DNA of 64,000 nucleotides from Erwinia sp. S63 (GCF_016625195.1 NZ_JACVUP010000022.1:27763-91762); one strand, 5' to 3'; positions 34,657 to 44,168 are shown, numbered from the stretch's first letter. The notes: generated by a model from the sequence alone, not told the origin. Made by a program: numbers and translations.

Positions 34657-36954
34657 ATGAAATGGATTTGCTCTGTTAGCCTCGCTGTTTCCCTTGCCAT
34701 ACAGCCTGCCTTCGCAGATGACCTGTTTGGCCCCCATCCGATGACTGAACAAGCGCGTGACGCCTTTGTTAACCAGCTGCTCGGCAAAATGACCCTTGAT
34801 GAAAAAATCGGGCAGATGCGCTTGATCAGCGTGGGGCCAGACACGCCGAAGGAGGCAGTGCGTGGCATGATCCAGCACGGTCAGGTCGGTGCGATATTCA
34901 ATACCGTCACGCGTCCGGATATTCGTGCGATGCAGGATCAGGTGATGCAACTGAGCCGCCTGAAAATTCCGCTGTTCTTTGCCTATGACGTGGTACACGG
35001 ACAGCGCACGATTTTCCCGATCCCACTTGGCCTGGCAGCCAGCTGGGATCTGGATGCGATTGGCGAAGTCGGCCGCATCTCCGCCTATGAAGCAGCCGAC
35101 GATGGTCTCAATATGACCTGGGCGCCGATGGTGGATGTCACTCGCGAACCACGTTGGGGCCGCGTGTCTGAAGGATTTGGTGAAGACACCTTCTTGTCCT
35201 CGCAAATGGGCAGCGCGATGGTGAAATCCATGCAGGGCAAAAGCGCCGCCGACCGTTATTCGATCATGACCAGCGTGAAGCACTTTGCCGCTTATGGCGC
35301 AGTGGAGGGCGGACGTGATTACAACACTGTGGATATGAGCCCACAGCGCCTGTTCCAGGATTATCTGCCACCGTACAAAGCCTCGCTGGATGCGGGCAGC
35401 GGCGGCGTGATGGTAGCGCTCAACTCCCTCAACGGCACGCCAGCCACGGCGGATGGCTGGTTGCTGAAAGACCTGCTGCGCGGTGAGTGGAAATTTAAAG
35501 GCATCACTATTAGCGATCACGGCGCGATTAAAGAGCTGCTGAAACACGGCGTGGCCAGCGATCCACAGGACGCAGTGCGTATTGCGCTGAAGTCCGGCAT
35601 CGACATGAGCATGAGCGATGAGTACTACAGCAAATATCTGCCGGGTCTGGTGAAAAGCGGCGCGGTCACCATGGCGGAAATCGACGATGCCGCACGTCAC
35701 GTGCTGAACGTCAAATACGATATGGGTCTGTTTAACGATCCCTACAGTCATTTAGGGCCGAAAGAGAGCGATCCGCAGGACACCAATGCGGAGAGCCGTC
35801 TGCATCGTGCCGAAGCGCGTGACGTGGCGCGTAAGAGCATCGTGCTGCTAAAAAACTGGCATGAAACCTTACCGCTGAAAAAAGACGCCACCGTAGCGCT
35901 GGTGGGGCCATTGGCCGACAGCCAGCGCGATATTATGGGCAGCTGGTCAGCCGCGGGCGTGGCGAAACAGTCGATTCCGCTGCTGCAGGGCGTGCGCAAT
36001 GCGATGGCGGGTAAAGGCACGGTGCTGTATGCCAAAGGGGCCAACATCACCGATAACAAAGGCATTCAGGACTTCCTCAACTTGTATGAACAGGCAGTGA
36101 GCGTCGATAAGCGCTCGCCGCAGGAACTGATCGATGAAGCGGTCGCCCAGGCAAAAAAAGCCGATGTGGTGGTCGCCGCCGTGGGTGAAGCGCAGGGTAT
36201 GGCGCATGAAGCGTCAAGCCGTAGCGATCTGGTGATCCCACCGAGCCAGCAAAAACTGCTGGCGGCGCTGAAAGCGACTGGCAAGCCGCTGGTGATTGTG
36301 TTGATGAACGGTCGTCCGCTGACAGTGGTCAACGAAGATCATATGGCTGATGCGATGCTGGAAACCTGGTTCAGCGGCACGGAAGGCGGCAACGCCATTG
36401 CTGACGTGCTGTTTGGCGACTACAACCCATCGGGCAAGCTGCCGATGTCCTTCCCGCGTTCTGTAGGCCAACTGCCGATTTACTACAACCACTTGCCAAC
36501 CGGTCGTCCGTATAATTTCGCCAAGCCGAACAAGTACACCTCACACTACTACGATGCGGTGAACGGCCCGCTTTATCCGTTTGGTTACGGCCTGAGCTAT
36601 ACCACCTTTACCGTGTCTCCGGTGAAGATGTCCGCGAAAACCATGCCGCGCACCGGCACGGTGGAAGCCAGCGTCACCGTCACCAACACCGGCAAGCGTG
36701 ATGGTGCCACAGTGGTGCAGATGTATCTCAACGATCCGGTGGCCAGCATCAGCCGTCCGGTGCAGGAGCTGCGCGGCTTCAAACGCATTATGCTGAAAGC
36801 CGGCGAATCGCAAACCGTGAGCTTTAAGATTGACGTCGATGCGCTGAAATTCTGGAATCAGAAGATGCAGCAAGTGGCTGAGCCGGGCAAATTCAACGTG
36901 ATGATTGGCCTCGATTCGGTACGCACCCAGGACGGGCAGTTTGATTATCTGTAA
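34657..36954 (+). CDS. bglX: Periplasmic beta-glucosidase BglX
   Basis: 765-aa GH3 beta-glucosidase. Signal peptide MKWICSVSLAVSLAIQPAFA; the GH3 N domain with the nucleophile Asp in GITISDHGAIKEL near 285-297; a C-terminal alpha/beta domain (VGEAQGMAHEASSRSDL near 515) and a terminal fibronectin III-like domain (ASVTVTNTGKRDGATVVQMYL). Identical length to E. coli BglX. The start is ATG 34657. Present substrates are short beta-glucans or plant beta-glucosides, fitting a plant-associated host. Confidence 0.97.
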   Translation: MKWICSVSLAVSLAIQPAFADDLFGPHPMTEQARDAFVNQLLGKMTLDEKIGQMRLISVGPDTPKEAVRGMIQHGQVGAIFNTVTRPDIRAMQDQVMQLSRLKIPLFFAYDVVHGQRTIFPIPLGLAASWDLDAIGEVGRISAYEAADDGLNMTWAPMVDVTREPRWGRVSEGFGEDTFLSSQMGSAMVKSMQGKSAADRYSIMTSVKHFAAYGAVEGGRDYNTVDMSPQRLFQDYLPPYKASLDAGSGGVMVALNSLNGTPATADGWLLKDLLRGEWKFKGITISDHGAIKELLKHGVASDPQDAVRIALKSGIDMSMSDEYYSKYLPGLVKSGAVTMAEIDDAARHVLNVKYDMGLFNDPYSHLGPKESDPQDTNAESRLHRAEARDVARKSIVLLKNWHETLPLKKDATVALVGPLADSQRDIMGSWSAAGVAKQSIPLLQGVRNAMAGKGTVLYAKGANITDNKGIQDFLNLYEQAVSVDKRSPQELIDEAVAQAKKADVVVAAVGEAQGMAHEASSRSDLVIPPSQQKLLAALKATGKPLVIVLMNGRPLTVVNEDHMADAMLETWFSGTEGGNAIADVLFGDYNPSGKLPMSFPRSVGQLPIYYNHLPTGRPYNFAKPNKYTSHYYDAVNGPLYPFGYGLSYTTFTVSPVKMSAKTMPRTGTVEASVTVTNTGKRDGATVVQMYLNDPVASISRPVQELRGFKRIMLKAGESQTVSFKIDVDALKFWNQKMQQVAEPGKFNVMIGLDSVRTQDGQFDYL

Positions 36955-36978
36955 GCGTTAGTTGTCGCCACTTTGTGG

Positions 36979-37014
36979 AACGGTGCGGTTTGTCGCAGGA
37001 TGAATCGCACCGTT
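36979..37014. repeat. Inverted repeat after bglX
   Basis: AACGGTGCG (36979-36987) pairs exactly with CGCACCGTT (37006-37014) over an 18-base loop. There is no U-tract. It could be an attenuator or a small repeat; I cannot decide. Confidence 0.4.
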
Positions 37015-37076
37015 ACCCCTGGCAGTATATGATAGGCCCGAGCTTATTCTGCCAACGGGCATAACCGACAAACGTC

Positions 37077-37940
37077 ATGAACCTCCGCAATCGTATCCAG
37101 CAGCAAGTCTTTCGTCTTAACGGCCTCGCACTCAACGAATTCGATATTTCGCAGCCGCTGGGCGATCCGGGTTTGTTTGGCCCTGACCACGTGATCTGGC
37201 GCGTGCACGGCGACTTTCCTTCGATGTTGTGTGGTGGCATTAGCGCCTTGATGCTGCAAATGCTGCATCCGGCCGCGCTGGCGGGTGTGTGGGATCACTC
37301 CAACTTTCGTCAGGACATGCTGGGCCGTCTGCGGCGCACCAGCCAGTTTATTGCCGTCACCACTTTTGGTAACACGGTAGACGCCAATATCCTGATTGAA
37401 CGGGTTAAACGTATTCATCTGCGCGTCACCGGTATCGATAACGCCGGACAACCTTATGCCGCCAGCGATCCGCATCTGCTCACCTGGGTACACGTCGCCG
37501 AAACCAGCCGCTTCCTCGCCGCGCATTTGCGCTACAAAAATCCACAGCTCACGCTGGCCGAGCAGGATCGCTATTACGAAGAAGCGGCGATCATCGCCGA
37601 AGCCTTAGGGGCGGAAAAGGTGCCAAAAACGGTGCAGGCGGTGGAAGATTATTTGCAGGCGATGCGCCCGGAACTGATCTGTGATGAACGCACGCTGGAA
37701 GTGATGCAGTTGCTGATCAACGCGCCGGCTCCCAGCTGGCAGGCCAAACCGGCGATGCACGTGATGCTTAAAGCGGGCATGGGCTTACTGCCGGATTGGG
37801 CACAACAGCAGATTCAGCAGCCGATTGGTCCGCTCACGCAGTGGAGGGTTGATAAGGAAATTGCGGTGATTGCCGGTTTGTTGCGCTGGTCAATTCAGCG
37901 CGGGGCCTATACCCGCGCGATGCAACGTATGGGACGCTGA
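37077..37940 (+). CDS. MpaB-like oxygenase-family protein (DUF2236)
   Basis: 287-aa soluble, alpha-helical protein of the DUF2236/latex-clearing-protein/MpaB family. LFGPDHVIWRVHGDFPSMLCGGISALMLQMLHPAALAGV (about 33-71) and the VAETSRFLAAHLRY helix (near 141) are typical: the His residues (HGD; LHP) are the type that bind haem b in this family. Characterised relatives cleave rubber or act in polyketide oxidation; substrate here unknown. Convergent with the small membrane protein that follows, 2 bases away. Confidence 0.75.
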   Translation: MNLRNRIQQQVFRLNGLALNEFDISQPLGDPGLFGPDHVIWRVHGDFPSMLCGGISALMLQMLHPAALAGVWDHSNFRQDMLGRLRRTSQFIAVTTFGNTVDANILIERVKRIHLRVTGIDNAGQPYAASDPHLLTWVHVAETSRFLAAHLRYKNPQLTLAEQDRYYEEAAIIAEALGAEKVPKTVQAVEDYLQAMRPELICDERTLEVMQLLINAPAPSWQAKPAMHVMLKAGMGLLPDWAQQQIQQPIGPLTQWRVDKEIAVIAGLLRWSIQRGAYTRAMQRMGR

Positions 37941-37942
37941 GG

Positions 37943-38236
37943 CTACAAATGCAGCTCGTCTTGCTTTTTGGTGTAGGTGCGCGGCGTACGGGCTTCGCGT
38001 TTTAGCGTGAGCTGACGCTGCTGATAATAGTGGAACAGCATTCCTAAACCCAGTCCCAGCAGGGCCAACGGCACTAAACTGTAGTAAATATCGACAGGCA
38101 ATAAGAGTAACAGTGCGCCCCCTGCCAGCATCAACGTCAGTGCTGACATCACCCAGGTGTAACGGATAAACAGCCACACCAAAATCGCGAAAATCACGAC
38201 ATCGCGCAGGTTCAAATCGAGGTTTTGCAACACCAT
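37943..38236 (-). CDS. Small inner-membrane protein of unknown function
   Basis: 97-aa protein with three hydrophobic stretches (VVIFAILVWLFIRYTWVMSA, LTLMLAGGALLLLLP, LVPLALLGLGLGMLFHYY) and a basic C-terminal tail ending KKQDELHL, which should lie in the cytoplasm. I do not recognise the family with certainty. ATG at 38236 (MVLQNLDLNLRDV) is preferred to the longer frame to 38353, which begins in the promoter region of the divergent SUFU-type gene. Confidence 0.65.
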   Translation of the reverse strand: MVLQNLDLNLRDVVIFAILVWLFIRYTWVMSALTLMLAGGALLLLLPVDIYYSLVPLALLGLGLGMLFHYYQQRQLTLKREARTPRTYTKKQDELHL

Positions 38237-38461
38237 GCTGGGCAGCTCCGCAAGGAGGAATGTGCAGACAATAGCATGCGAAGCGGCAAATGAATCGCGA
38301 ATTAATTTGAAGTTTGTCAGGGCGTTGTGCTGGCATTCATCAACACCATTCACCTGTCATGTCTGCACTTTGAGAGTTTTACCCTTGTGTCACGTGGTGC
38401 GAGTGCCGATCCTGCTCTATTCTCAGGGAAAATGGATCCCTCAAGGCTTTGTCGAGGCGTT

Positions 38462-39571
38462 ATGACACACCAACCTCTGATTGCTGAGGTGCCCAATCAG
38501 CAAAACACACTCACCGCCATCGTCGAACAGGATGCGCGCACGGCCTACTTTTACATCTGGCCGAACGATTTGTTTCGTAGCCAGTACGCGGTACGTGGCT
38601 GCTGGCTGCGCAATCTATTGCCTGCACCGGCGCGCGAAGACCGCGAAGCGATGGAGCAGGGTATTGCGCCACTGCTCAGCGCAGAGTATTGCCGCACTTT
38701 AGAAGCTGAGCCGATGCTCGATCCGGCCGGTTTACAGATTTTGTGGGAGCCGAGCGATGACGGTGCCGCACTGTGGTATTACGGTCAGCTGCTGGCGGTG
38801 ATCCCCGGCTGGAGTCTTTATCAGGATAAGCAGGTGAGTTTCTCTGCTGGTTGCATCAAAGAGAATCGCCTGACCGCACCGCTCGGATCCGCTTCCACCA
38901 ATGATTACTACGCGCGCGCCGAGCAGCAGCGTCACTTCTGGCGTGACTGGCATGACGGCCATCTGTGGGATGTCGTGCAGCGCGAGCTGATGCAGTGCTA
39001 TCAGGCACAGTTTGGTGAGTCAGTGAAGTATTACGCCATCGATCAGGGCAACTGGCCGCCGATGGCCATTTCCCAGCACTGGCATAATGGCGTGTGGGTT
39101 TTTCTCACCCTCGGCATGGGGATTCGACCCATGCCGCAGGTGGATTATCTGTTTGATGAGTTGGCTCCGCAGTATCGCCGTGTGGAGCTGGCGATGGCGG
39201 TGGACGGCGAAGTGATGACCGAAGCCAACGCGGTGCAGATGGCCAGCGCGCTGGCCGAGTTCGCGCACCTGCCGTGGGCGCGTCTGACGTGGATTGGCGA
39301 AGGGCACACGCTGGCCTCCGAAGTGGCGCCGGTGGGTTTCGAGAGTTTCCTGCTGGCCAATGGCCTGGCACCGGAAGCGGCACAATTTCGTTTACCTAAA
39401 CGCGATGGCGATCGACCTAATCTGCTGTGGGCGACACCGATCACCGAAGCGGAACGTCAGTTTGCTCAGGCCGACGATCGCGGTGGACAACAGCTGCTGC
39501 AACGTTTGCAGGCAGAAGGCAATGACCACGTTTTCCGACCACGTCAGGAAGTGGTGGAGCCGCCGCAATAG
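38462..39571 (+). CDS. Suppressor-of-fused domain protein
   Basis: 369-aa cytoplasmic protein. The C-terminal half fits my memory of the bacterial suppressor of fused (SUFU) domain: VFLTLGMGIRPMPQVD near 217-232, YRRVELAMAV, then SALAEFAHLPWARLTWIGEGHTLAS near 256-280. The N-terminal half is a separate, acidic region (YFYIWPNDLFRSQYAVRGCWLRN). Bacterial SUFU proteins are often linked to contact-dependent toxin immunity or have no known role. No toxin gene is adjacent, so no such role is claimed. ATG 38462 is chosen; the frame from 38327 lacks conservation. Confidence 0.7.
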   Translation: MTHQPLIAEVPNQQNTLTAIVEQDARTAYFYIWPNDLFRSQYAVRGCWLRNLLPAPAREDREAMEQGIAPLLSAEYCRTLEAEPMLDPAGLQILWEPSDDGAALWYYGQLLAVIPGWSLYQDKQVSFSAGCIKENRLTAPLGSASTNDYYARAEQQRHFWRDWHDGHLWDVVQRELMQCYQAQFGESVKYYAIDQGNWPPMAISQHWHNGVWVFLTLGMGIRPMPQVDYLFDELAPQYRRVELAMAVDGEVMTEANAVQMASALAEFAHLPWARLTWIGEGHTLASEVAPVGFESFLLANGLAPEAAQFRLPKRDGDRPNLLWATPITEAERQFAQADDRGGQQLLQRLQAEGNDHVFRPRQEVVEPPQ

Positions 39572-39662
39572 CCCGATCTGCGGGCTGTTGCCCGCACTCT
39601 GATGAGTAAGCGCAACGTTAGTCACCCTCCTAATGATCACCTAAATCAACTATTTGCATTTT

Positions 39663-39678
39663 TGTGATCTTGCTCACC
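39663..39678 (+). promoter_or_regulatory. CRP-binding site before the chemoreceptor gene
   Basis: TGTGA-TCTTGC-TCACC matches the CRP consensus TGTGA-N6-TCACA at nine of ten defined positions. It is about 70 bases upstream of the chemoreceptor start, suitable for cAMP-dependent activation. Confidence 0.55.
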
Positions 39679-39746
39679 TCAAGTTCCTCTGTAACACGCC
39701 GTTAACCTCGATCAGGCAACTCGCCAACCAGGGTAAGGGCACACTG

Positions 39747-41642
39747 ATGTTAAAAACTACACAATCTCGTTTTACCGCGACGCTGGTCGCATTTTTCGTG
39801 GTCCTGATGCTGGTTACCGTGGTGGTGATCAATCAGTTCATCGCTCCGCAGTTGACGCAAAACGAAAGCCGTCTGGTGCGTTATGAAGTGGACGGCCTGG
39901 CAGGACGCATCGTTGAACAGATGAACCGCGTGCAGGCGCAGCAGCGTGCCATCACCGAAGCCGCAGGCGTAATGGACAGCGCGGCAATTGATACCTTGCT
40001 GCCGGCGCTGGTGAACCAATATCAGGACAGTAACGTGTTTGGCGGCGGTATCTGGCCATTGCCAAATCGTCGCGATCCGGCGAAGGAAAAAGACAGTTCG
40101 TTCTTCGCCCGTAACGCCAGTAATCAGTTGCAGGTCAACACCTACTGGAACTCGGATGCGGCCGACAAATACTGGGAGCAGCCGTGGTACAAAGACGGCA
40201 TGGCTGCTGCCAAAGGTCAGTGTGCCTGGGCCAAAGCCTATCAGGATGCGGCCAGCCCACAGCCGCGTACCAACTGTGCGATGGCGATTTATCGCGACGG
40301 CACCGTATGGGGCGTGGCGACCATCGACGTGACGCTCGGCTTCTTCAATCAGCTGGCGAAACAGATGGGCGATGCGGTTCAGGGTCGCGTGTTAATCGTC
40401 GAAGCGGATGGCAAAGTGGTGGGTAACGCCGCGCTGATGGATGGCACGCCGAAACTGGAAAATCTCTCTGATACGCAGCTGCCGATGGCGGGTGCGCTGA
40501 AAGGTTTGCTGAGCCAGGCGGGCAATCAGCCGATGCAAACCACCTTCAAAGGTGAAGATGGTGAGCACACGCTGTTCCTGCAGGCGATTGCCGGTAGCCC
40601 GTGGTATCTCGCCAGCGATGTGCCATCCAGCCTGTTGGATGCACAGACTCACAGCATGCTGACCCGACTCGGTCTGGTGCAGATCCCGCTGGCGGTGATC
40701 CTGCTGCTGGTGCTGCTCGGCTTCGTGCGCGCCATGATGAAGCGTCTCAGCCTGCTGAACCGGAATATCGAAGCGCTGTCGACTGGCGGCGCGGATTTAA
40801 CTCAGCGTCTGCCTGCCAGCAACAGCCCGGAATTTAACGCGGTGGCGCAGAGCTTTAACCAGTTTATCGAGTATCTGCAGGGGCTGATGCGTCAGGTCGG
40901 CGACAGCGCACTGGCGATTACCTCTGCCTCGCGTGAAATTGCCAGCGGCAACGCCGATCTGTCTGCCCGTACCGAATCGCAGGCCAGTTCGATTGTTGAA
41001 ACCGCCGCGTCTATGGAAGAGCTGACCGGTACGGTGCGCCAGAACGCTGACAATGCTACCCACGCCAATCAGCTGGCGGACGGTGCCTCGCAGGTGGCAG
41101 CACGTGGAACGGATGTGGTGCGTCAGGTGGTCACCACCATGGGCGCGATTAATCATTCATCACGTAAAGTGGTGGATATCATCAGCGTGATTGACAGCAT
41201 CGCCTTCCAGACCAATATCCTCGCACTCAACGCGGCGGTGGAAGCGGCGCGTGCGGGTGAACAGGGGCGTGGATTTGCCGTGGTGGCGTCAGAAGTGCGT
41301 AATCTGGCGCAACGATCCGCTAACTCGGCGCGTGAGATCAAGAAGCTGATTGAGGAGTCGGTGGCCAATATCGATACTGGCAGTCAGCTGGTGGAACAAG
41401 CCGGTCAAACCATGGATGAGCTGATGCAGGGCGTGAGCAGCGTGACCACCCTGATGAGCGAAATCATGTCTGCCAGCCGCGAGCAGAGTATGGGCATCGA
41501 GCAGGTTAACCTGGCAATCACGCAGCTGGATGGTAGTACTCAGCAGAATGCCGCGCTGGTCGAGCAGGTGTCGGCTGCCGCGCGCGCCATGGAAGAGCAG
41601 AGCGTGCAGCTGGAGCTGGTGGTGCAGAGCTTTAAGTTGTAA
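39747..41642 (+). CDS. Methyl-accepting chemotaxis protein with a Cache domain
   Basis: 631-aa transmembrane chemoreceptor. N-terminal membrane segment (about 9-30), a large periplasmic sensor (30-310) resembling a dCache type (GGIWPLPNRRDPAKEKDSSFFARN, WYKDG), second membrane segment VQIPLAVILLLVLLGFV near 315-331, HAMP domain, then a coiled-coil signalling domain with the hairpin tip IISVIDSIAFQTNILALNAAVEAARAGEQGRGFAVVASEVR (near 477-517). No C-terminal NWETF-like pentapeptide: it ends VVQSFKL. The ligand is unknown. ATG 39747 is chosen, as the frame from 39654 includes non-conserved leader. Confidence 0.93.
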   Translation: MLKTTQSRFTATLVAFFVVLMLVTVVVINQFIAPQLTQNESRLVRYEVDGLAGRIVEQMNRVQAQQRAITEAAGVMDSAAIDTLLPALVNQYQDSNVFGGGIWPLPNRRDPAKEKDSSFFARNASNQLQVNTYWNSDAADKYWEQPWYKDGMAAAKGQCAWAKAYQDAASPQPRTNCAMAIYRDGTVWGVATIDVTLGFFNQLAKQMGDAVQGRVLIVEADGKVVGNAALMDGTPKLENLSDTQLPMAGALKGLLSQAGNQPMQTTFKGEDGEHTLFLQAIAGSPWYLASDVPSSLLDAQTHSMLTRLGLVQIPLAVILLLVLLGFVRAMMKRLSLLNRNIEALSTGGADLTQRLPASNSPEFNAVAQSFNQFIEYLQGLMRQVGDSALAITSASREIASGNADLSARTESQASSIVETAASMEELTGTVRQNADNATHANQLADGASQVAARGTDVVRQVVTTMGAINHSSRKVVDIISVIDSIAFQTNILALNAAVEAARAGEQGRGFAVVASEVRNLAQRSANSAREIKKLIEESVANIDTGSQLVEQAGQTMDELMQGVSSVTTLMSEIMSASREQSMGIEQVNLAITQLDGSTQQNAALVEQVSAAARAMEEQSVQLELVVQSFKL

Positions 41643-41698
41643 GGCTGGGCGATTTACCACAAGTGATAACGCAATCTGGTGCCGCGCAGGGGCCGGCG

Positions 41699-41728
41699 GT
41701 CCTCGCGCCGCTGACGCGGTACCCTCAC
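41699..41728. repeat. 30-base repeat shared with the 63.7-kb element
   Basis: These 30 bases are identical to 63684-63713, inside the terminal-inverted-repeat element at the right end of the window. They overlap the 3' end of the LacI-type gene, whose stop lies at 41725-41727. The flanks differ, so this is a fragment or a related repeat rather than a full copy. Confidence 0.65.
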
Positions 41729-42792
41729 GGAAACGCGTTACGAATCTCTTCACGCGCGGCATGGCGAGTGGCATTCGCCACCGTGCCGCGATCCACCAGT
41801 TTTCCCTGCAACAACAGATTGTAAATCGACGACTGCGGTCGATTGAGGCGGTTCTGGATCAGTTGGATTGCCTCATAACCCAGTTCACGGCACGGCACCG
41901 CAAAGCCGGTGATGGGCATCTCCGGCGATCCCTCCAGTCGACTGGCTAGATCCGTGGTCATCAGCGAAATATCTTCTGGAATGCGCAAGCCGCGTGACAG
42001 CAGTGCGTTCTGCACGCCGGTGATAATGCCTTTGCCGCCGGGTAAAATCACATCAGGCCACTGATCGCGTGGGTGCGTATCCAGCCAGTGATTCAGGGCG
42101 ATCTCGGTGTCCTGCGAGGAGTAGGCTTCGATGACGATCAAATCCTGCTGGGCATTAAACGGCATATGAAAATGGCGATAGGCGTCTTTGATCCCCTCCA
42201 GGCGCAAAAACAGTGTTTCCCTCCGCAGACAGGTCACTGTCAACACCCGGCGATGGCCTTGCTCAAACAGATGCTGCATGGCGCTGAAACCAATCGCGCG
42301 GTGATCGGGGGACACCGCATCCAGCCGCATGTCTTTGTCGCGTGAGTTAATCAGCACACAGGGCTTACCGAGTGACGCCGCCAGACTGAAGATCGCTTGA
42401 TCGTCGGTGCCGATAATGATGATGGCGCTGATGTTTTTTGCTCCGGCTTTCTCCAGAAACAGCTTCACATCGGCGCGCTGTTCCTCCAGTGGGCAATAGC
42501 TGATATGTACATCATGCGATGCGCAGGCCTCGGCGATTCCGCGCGTCACCTCATGGTAAAAATGATCGCCACGCGGCGTGAAAGTGCGCCCTGGGGCAAA
42601 CACCACAATGTCATTGATCAGCAAGCGACCACTCACCATTTCCTGCAATACACCTAGCCTGCGCGCGCAGTCGACTATCGCCTCACGCGCCTTATCACTG
42701 GTGTAGGATTTGCCGCTCAACACGCGTGAAACAGTACTCACCGAGTAGCCGGTGATTGCTGCAATTTCGTCCATTCTGAGCTTGCCGGCCAT
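41725..42792 (-). CDS. LacI-family transcriptional regulator
   Basis: 355-aa repressor. The N-terminal HTH reads MDEIAAITGYSVSTVSRVLSGKSYTSDKAREAI (7-39), followed by a hinge and a periplasmic-binding-protein-like effector domain (ISAIIIIGTDDQAIFSLAASL near 124-144). The C-terminal half diverges from well-known members, so the effector cannot be read. It is divergent from the two dehydrogenase genes and the GPH carrier and is their likely sugar-responsive repressor. The stop lies within the 30-base repeat shared with the right end. Confidence 0.9.
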   Translation of the reverse strand: MAGKLRMDEIAAITGYSVSTVSRVLSGKSYTSDKAREAIVDCARRLGVLQEMVSGRLLINDIVVFAPGRTFTPRGDHFYHEVTRGIAEACASHDVHISYCPLEEQRADVKLFLEKAGAKNISAIIIIGTDDQAIFSLAASLGKPCVLINSRDKDMRLDAVSPDHRAIGFSAMQHLFEQGHRRVLTVTCLRRETLFLRLEGIKDAYRHFHMPFNAQQDLIVIEAYSSQDTEIALNHWLDTHPRDQWPDVILPGGKGIITGVQNALLSRGLRIPEDISLMTTDLASRLEGSPEMPITGFAVPCRELGYEAIQLIQNRLNRPQSSIYNLLLQGKLVDRGTVANATRHAAREEIRNAFP

Positions 42793-42820
42793 AGTGTGAT
42801 CCCCATCCCAATCAATTTTT

Positions 42821-42832
42821 GCAAATTTTTGC
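42821..42832. promoter_or_regulatory. Candidate LacI-type operator
   Basis: GCAAATTTTTGC is a near-palindrome (five of six half-site bases pair) lying between the divergent regulator and catabolic genes. TTTTTGCA occurs twice in tandem here (42816-42823, 42826-42833). LacI-family sites are usually palindromic with a central CG, which this lacks, so confidence is modest. Confidence 0.35.
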
Positions 42833-42988
42833 AGACGCAGTGGACTGATATTAAGACGGTTTTACATTTGGTTCACAAACTCCTGTATCGCTCTGCGAGC
42901 ATTCTCACAAAAACAGATTGTCCGGTCAGCAGCGCTTTTTTATGTTCCTCGCAGACACCTCAACAGCGGTCACGAGCGGAGAATCACG

Positions 42989-44158
42989 ATGTTAAAAATT
43001 GCGATAGTGGGCATGGGCAATATTGCCAATTCACATATCCAGGCGTTTCTGCAGTTTCCTGAGCGCGGCAGAATTGTCGCGGTAGCGGACATGTATCCCG
43101 AAAAAGCGCGGGAGAAATTGCAGCGCTACGGTCTGCACGATGTGCGGGTTTACCTGGATCACCTCGAAATGCTGGCCGAGGGCGCGGACATCGACGTGGT
43201 TGATGTCTGTACACCGCCTTATGTGCATGCGGAAAACACCATTGCGGCCTTGCAGGCGGGCAAGCATGTGTTGTGCGAAAAGCCGATGGCGGCCTCGCTG
43301 GAAGAGTGCGATGCGATGATCGCCGCGCAAAAGGCCAGCGGCAAAATTTTGTCGGTGGTGGCACAGAACCGTTTCACCGATGCGTTCTGGCAGTTAAAAG
43401 CGGCGGTGGATTCGGGCCTGGCGGGCAAAATTTGCCACGCGCAGATCGATTCATTTTGGTGGCGTGGTCATTCGTACTACGACCTGTGGTGGCGCGGCAC
43501 CTGGGAAAAAGAGGGCGGCGGCTGCACGCTTAACCATGCGGTCCACCACATTGATGCGATGCAGTGGATGCTCGGTGCACCCAGTGAAGTGGTGGCGATG
43601 ATCGGCAACGTGGCGCATGACAATGCCGAAGTGGAAGACCTCAGCGCCGCGATTTTCCGCTATCCCAACGGCACGCTGGCGCAGTTGACCGCTTCTGTTG
43701 TGCATCACGGTGAAGATCAGAAAATCGTGCTGCAAGGTGAGAAAGCGCGCCTCTCAGCGCCGTGGAAAGCGGTCGCTATGCAGGCGGCGGAGAACGGCTT
43801 CCCGGAAAAAGAGAACAATCTGGCGCTGGAGCAGGAGCTGGATCGCTTTCATGCCAGCACGGCACCGCTCACCTGGACACTGCACGCCGGACAAGTCGAT
43901 GACTTCTTCTCGGCGATTGAGCAACAGCGTGTGCCGCTGATTGACGGCGAGCAGGGCAAACGCTCGCTGGAGTTGATTGCCGCCATCTACAAATCGGCCA
44001 TCACCAAAAGCATTGTGTCGTTACCGATCGCCAAAAATGATGCCTTCTACCGCACCGGCGGCCTGATCGCCCATGCACCGCACTTCTACGAAAAACAGGC
44101 TTCGGTCGATAACTTCGCCGATGTCGATGATATCCCACTGGGCAAAAACTTTGCGTGA
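42989..44158 (+). CDS. Gfo/Idh/MocA-family sugar dehydrogenase 1
   Basis: 389-aa NAD(P)-dependent oxidoreductase. Rossmann motif IAIVGMGNIANSHI (4-17), VDVCTPPYVHAENTIAALQAGKHVLCEKPMA near 72-102 with the EKP lysine, and the substrate-binding GGGCTLNHAVHHIDAMQWMLG near 178-198, with H-x3-D typical of the family. Cytoplasmic. Such enzymes oxidise sugars, inositols or 3-keto-glycosides. First gene of a three-gene operon, 10 bases before a second family member; the pair may oxidise and then reduce or isomerise the same sugar. Confidence 0.9.
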   Translation: MLKIAIVGMGNIANSHIQAFLQFPERGRIVAVADMYPEKAREKLQRYGLHDVRVYLDHLEMLAEGADIDVVDVCTPPYVHAENTIAALQAGKHVLCEKPMAASLEECDAMIAAQKASGKILSVVAQNRFTDAFWQLKAAVDSGLAGKICHAQIDSFWWRGHSYYDLWWRGTWEKEGGGCTLNHAVHHIDAMQWMLGAPSEVVAMIGNVAHDNAEVEDLSAAIFRYPNGTLAQLTASVVHHGEDQKIVLQGEKARLSAPWKAVAMQAAENGFPEKENNLALEQELDRFHASTAPLTWTLHAGQVDDFFSAIEQQRVPLIDGEQGKRSLELIAAIYKSAITKSIVSLPIAKNDAFYRTGGLIAHAPHFYEKQASVDNFADVDDIPLGKNFA

Positions 44159-44168
44159 GGAAACAACC

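Noticed and set aside
39661..39746. SigmaF (FliA) promoter for the chemoreceptor
   Set aside because: No TAAA-N15-GCCGATAA pattern found; only a CRP site is visible.
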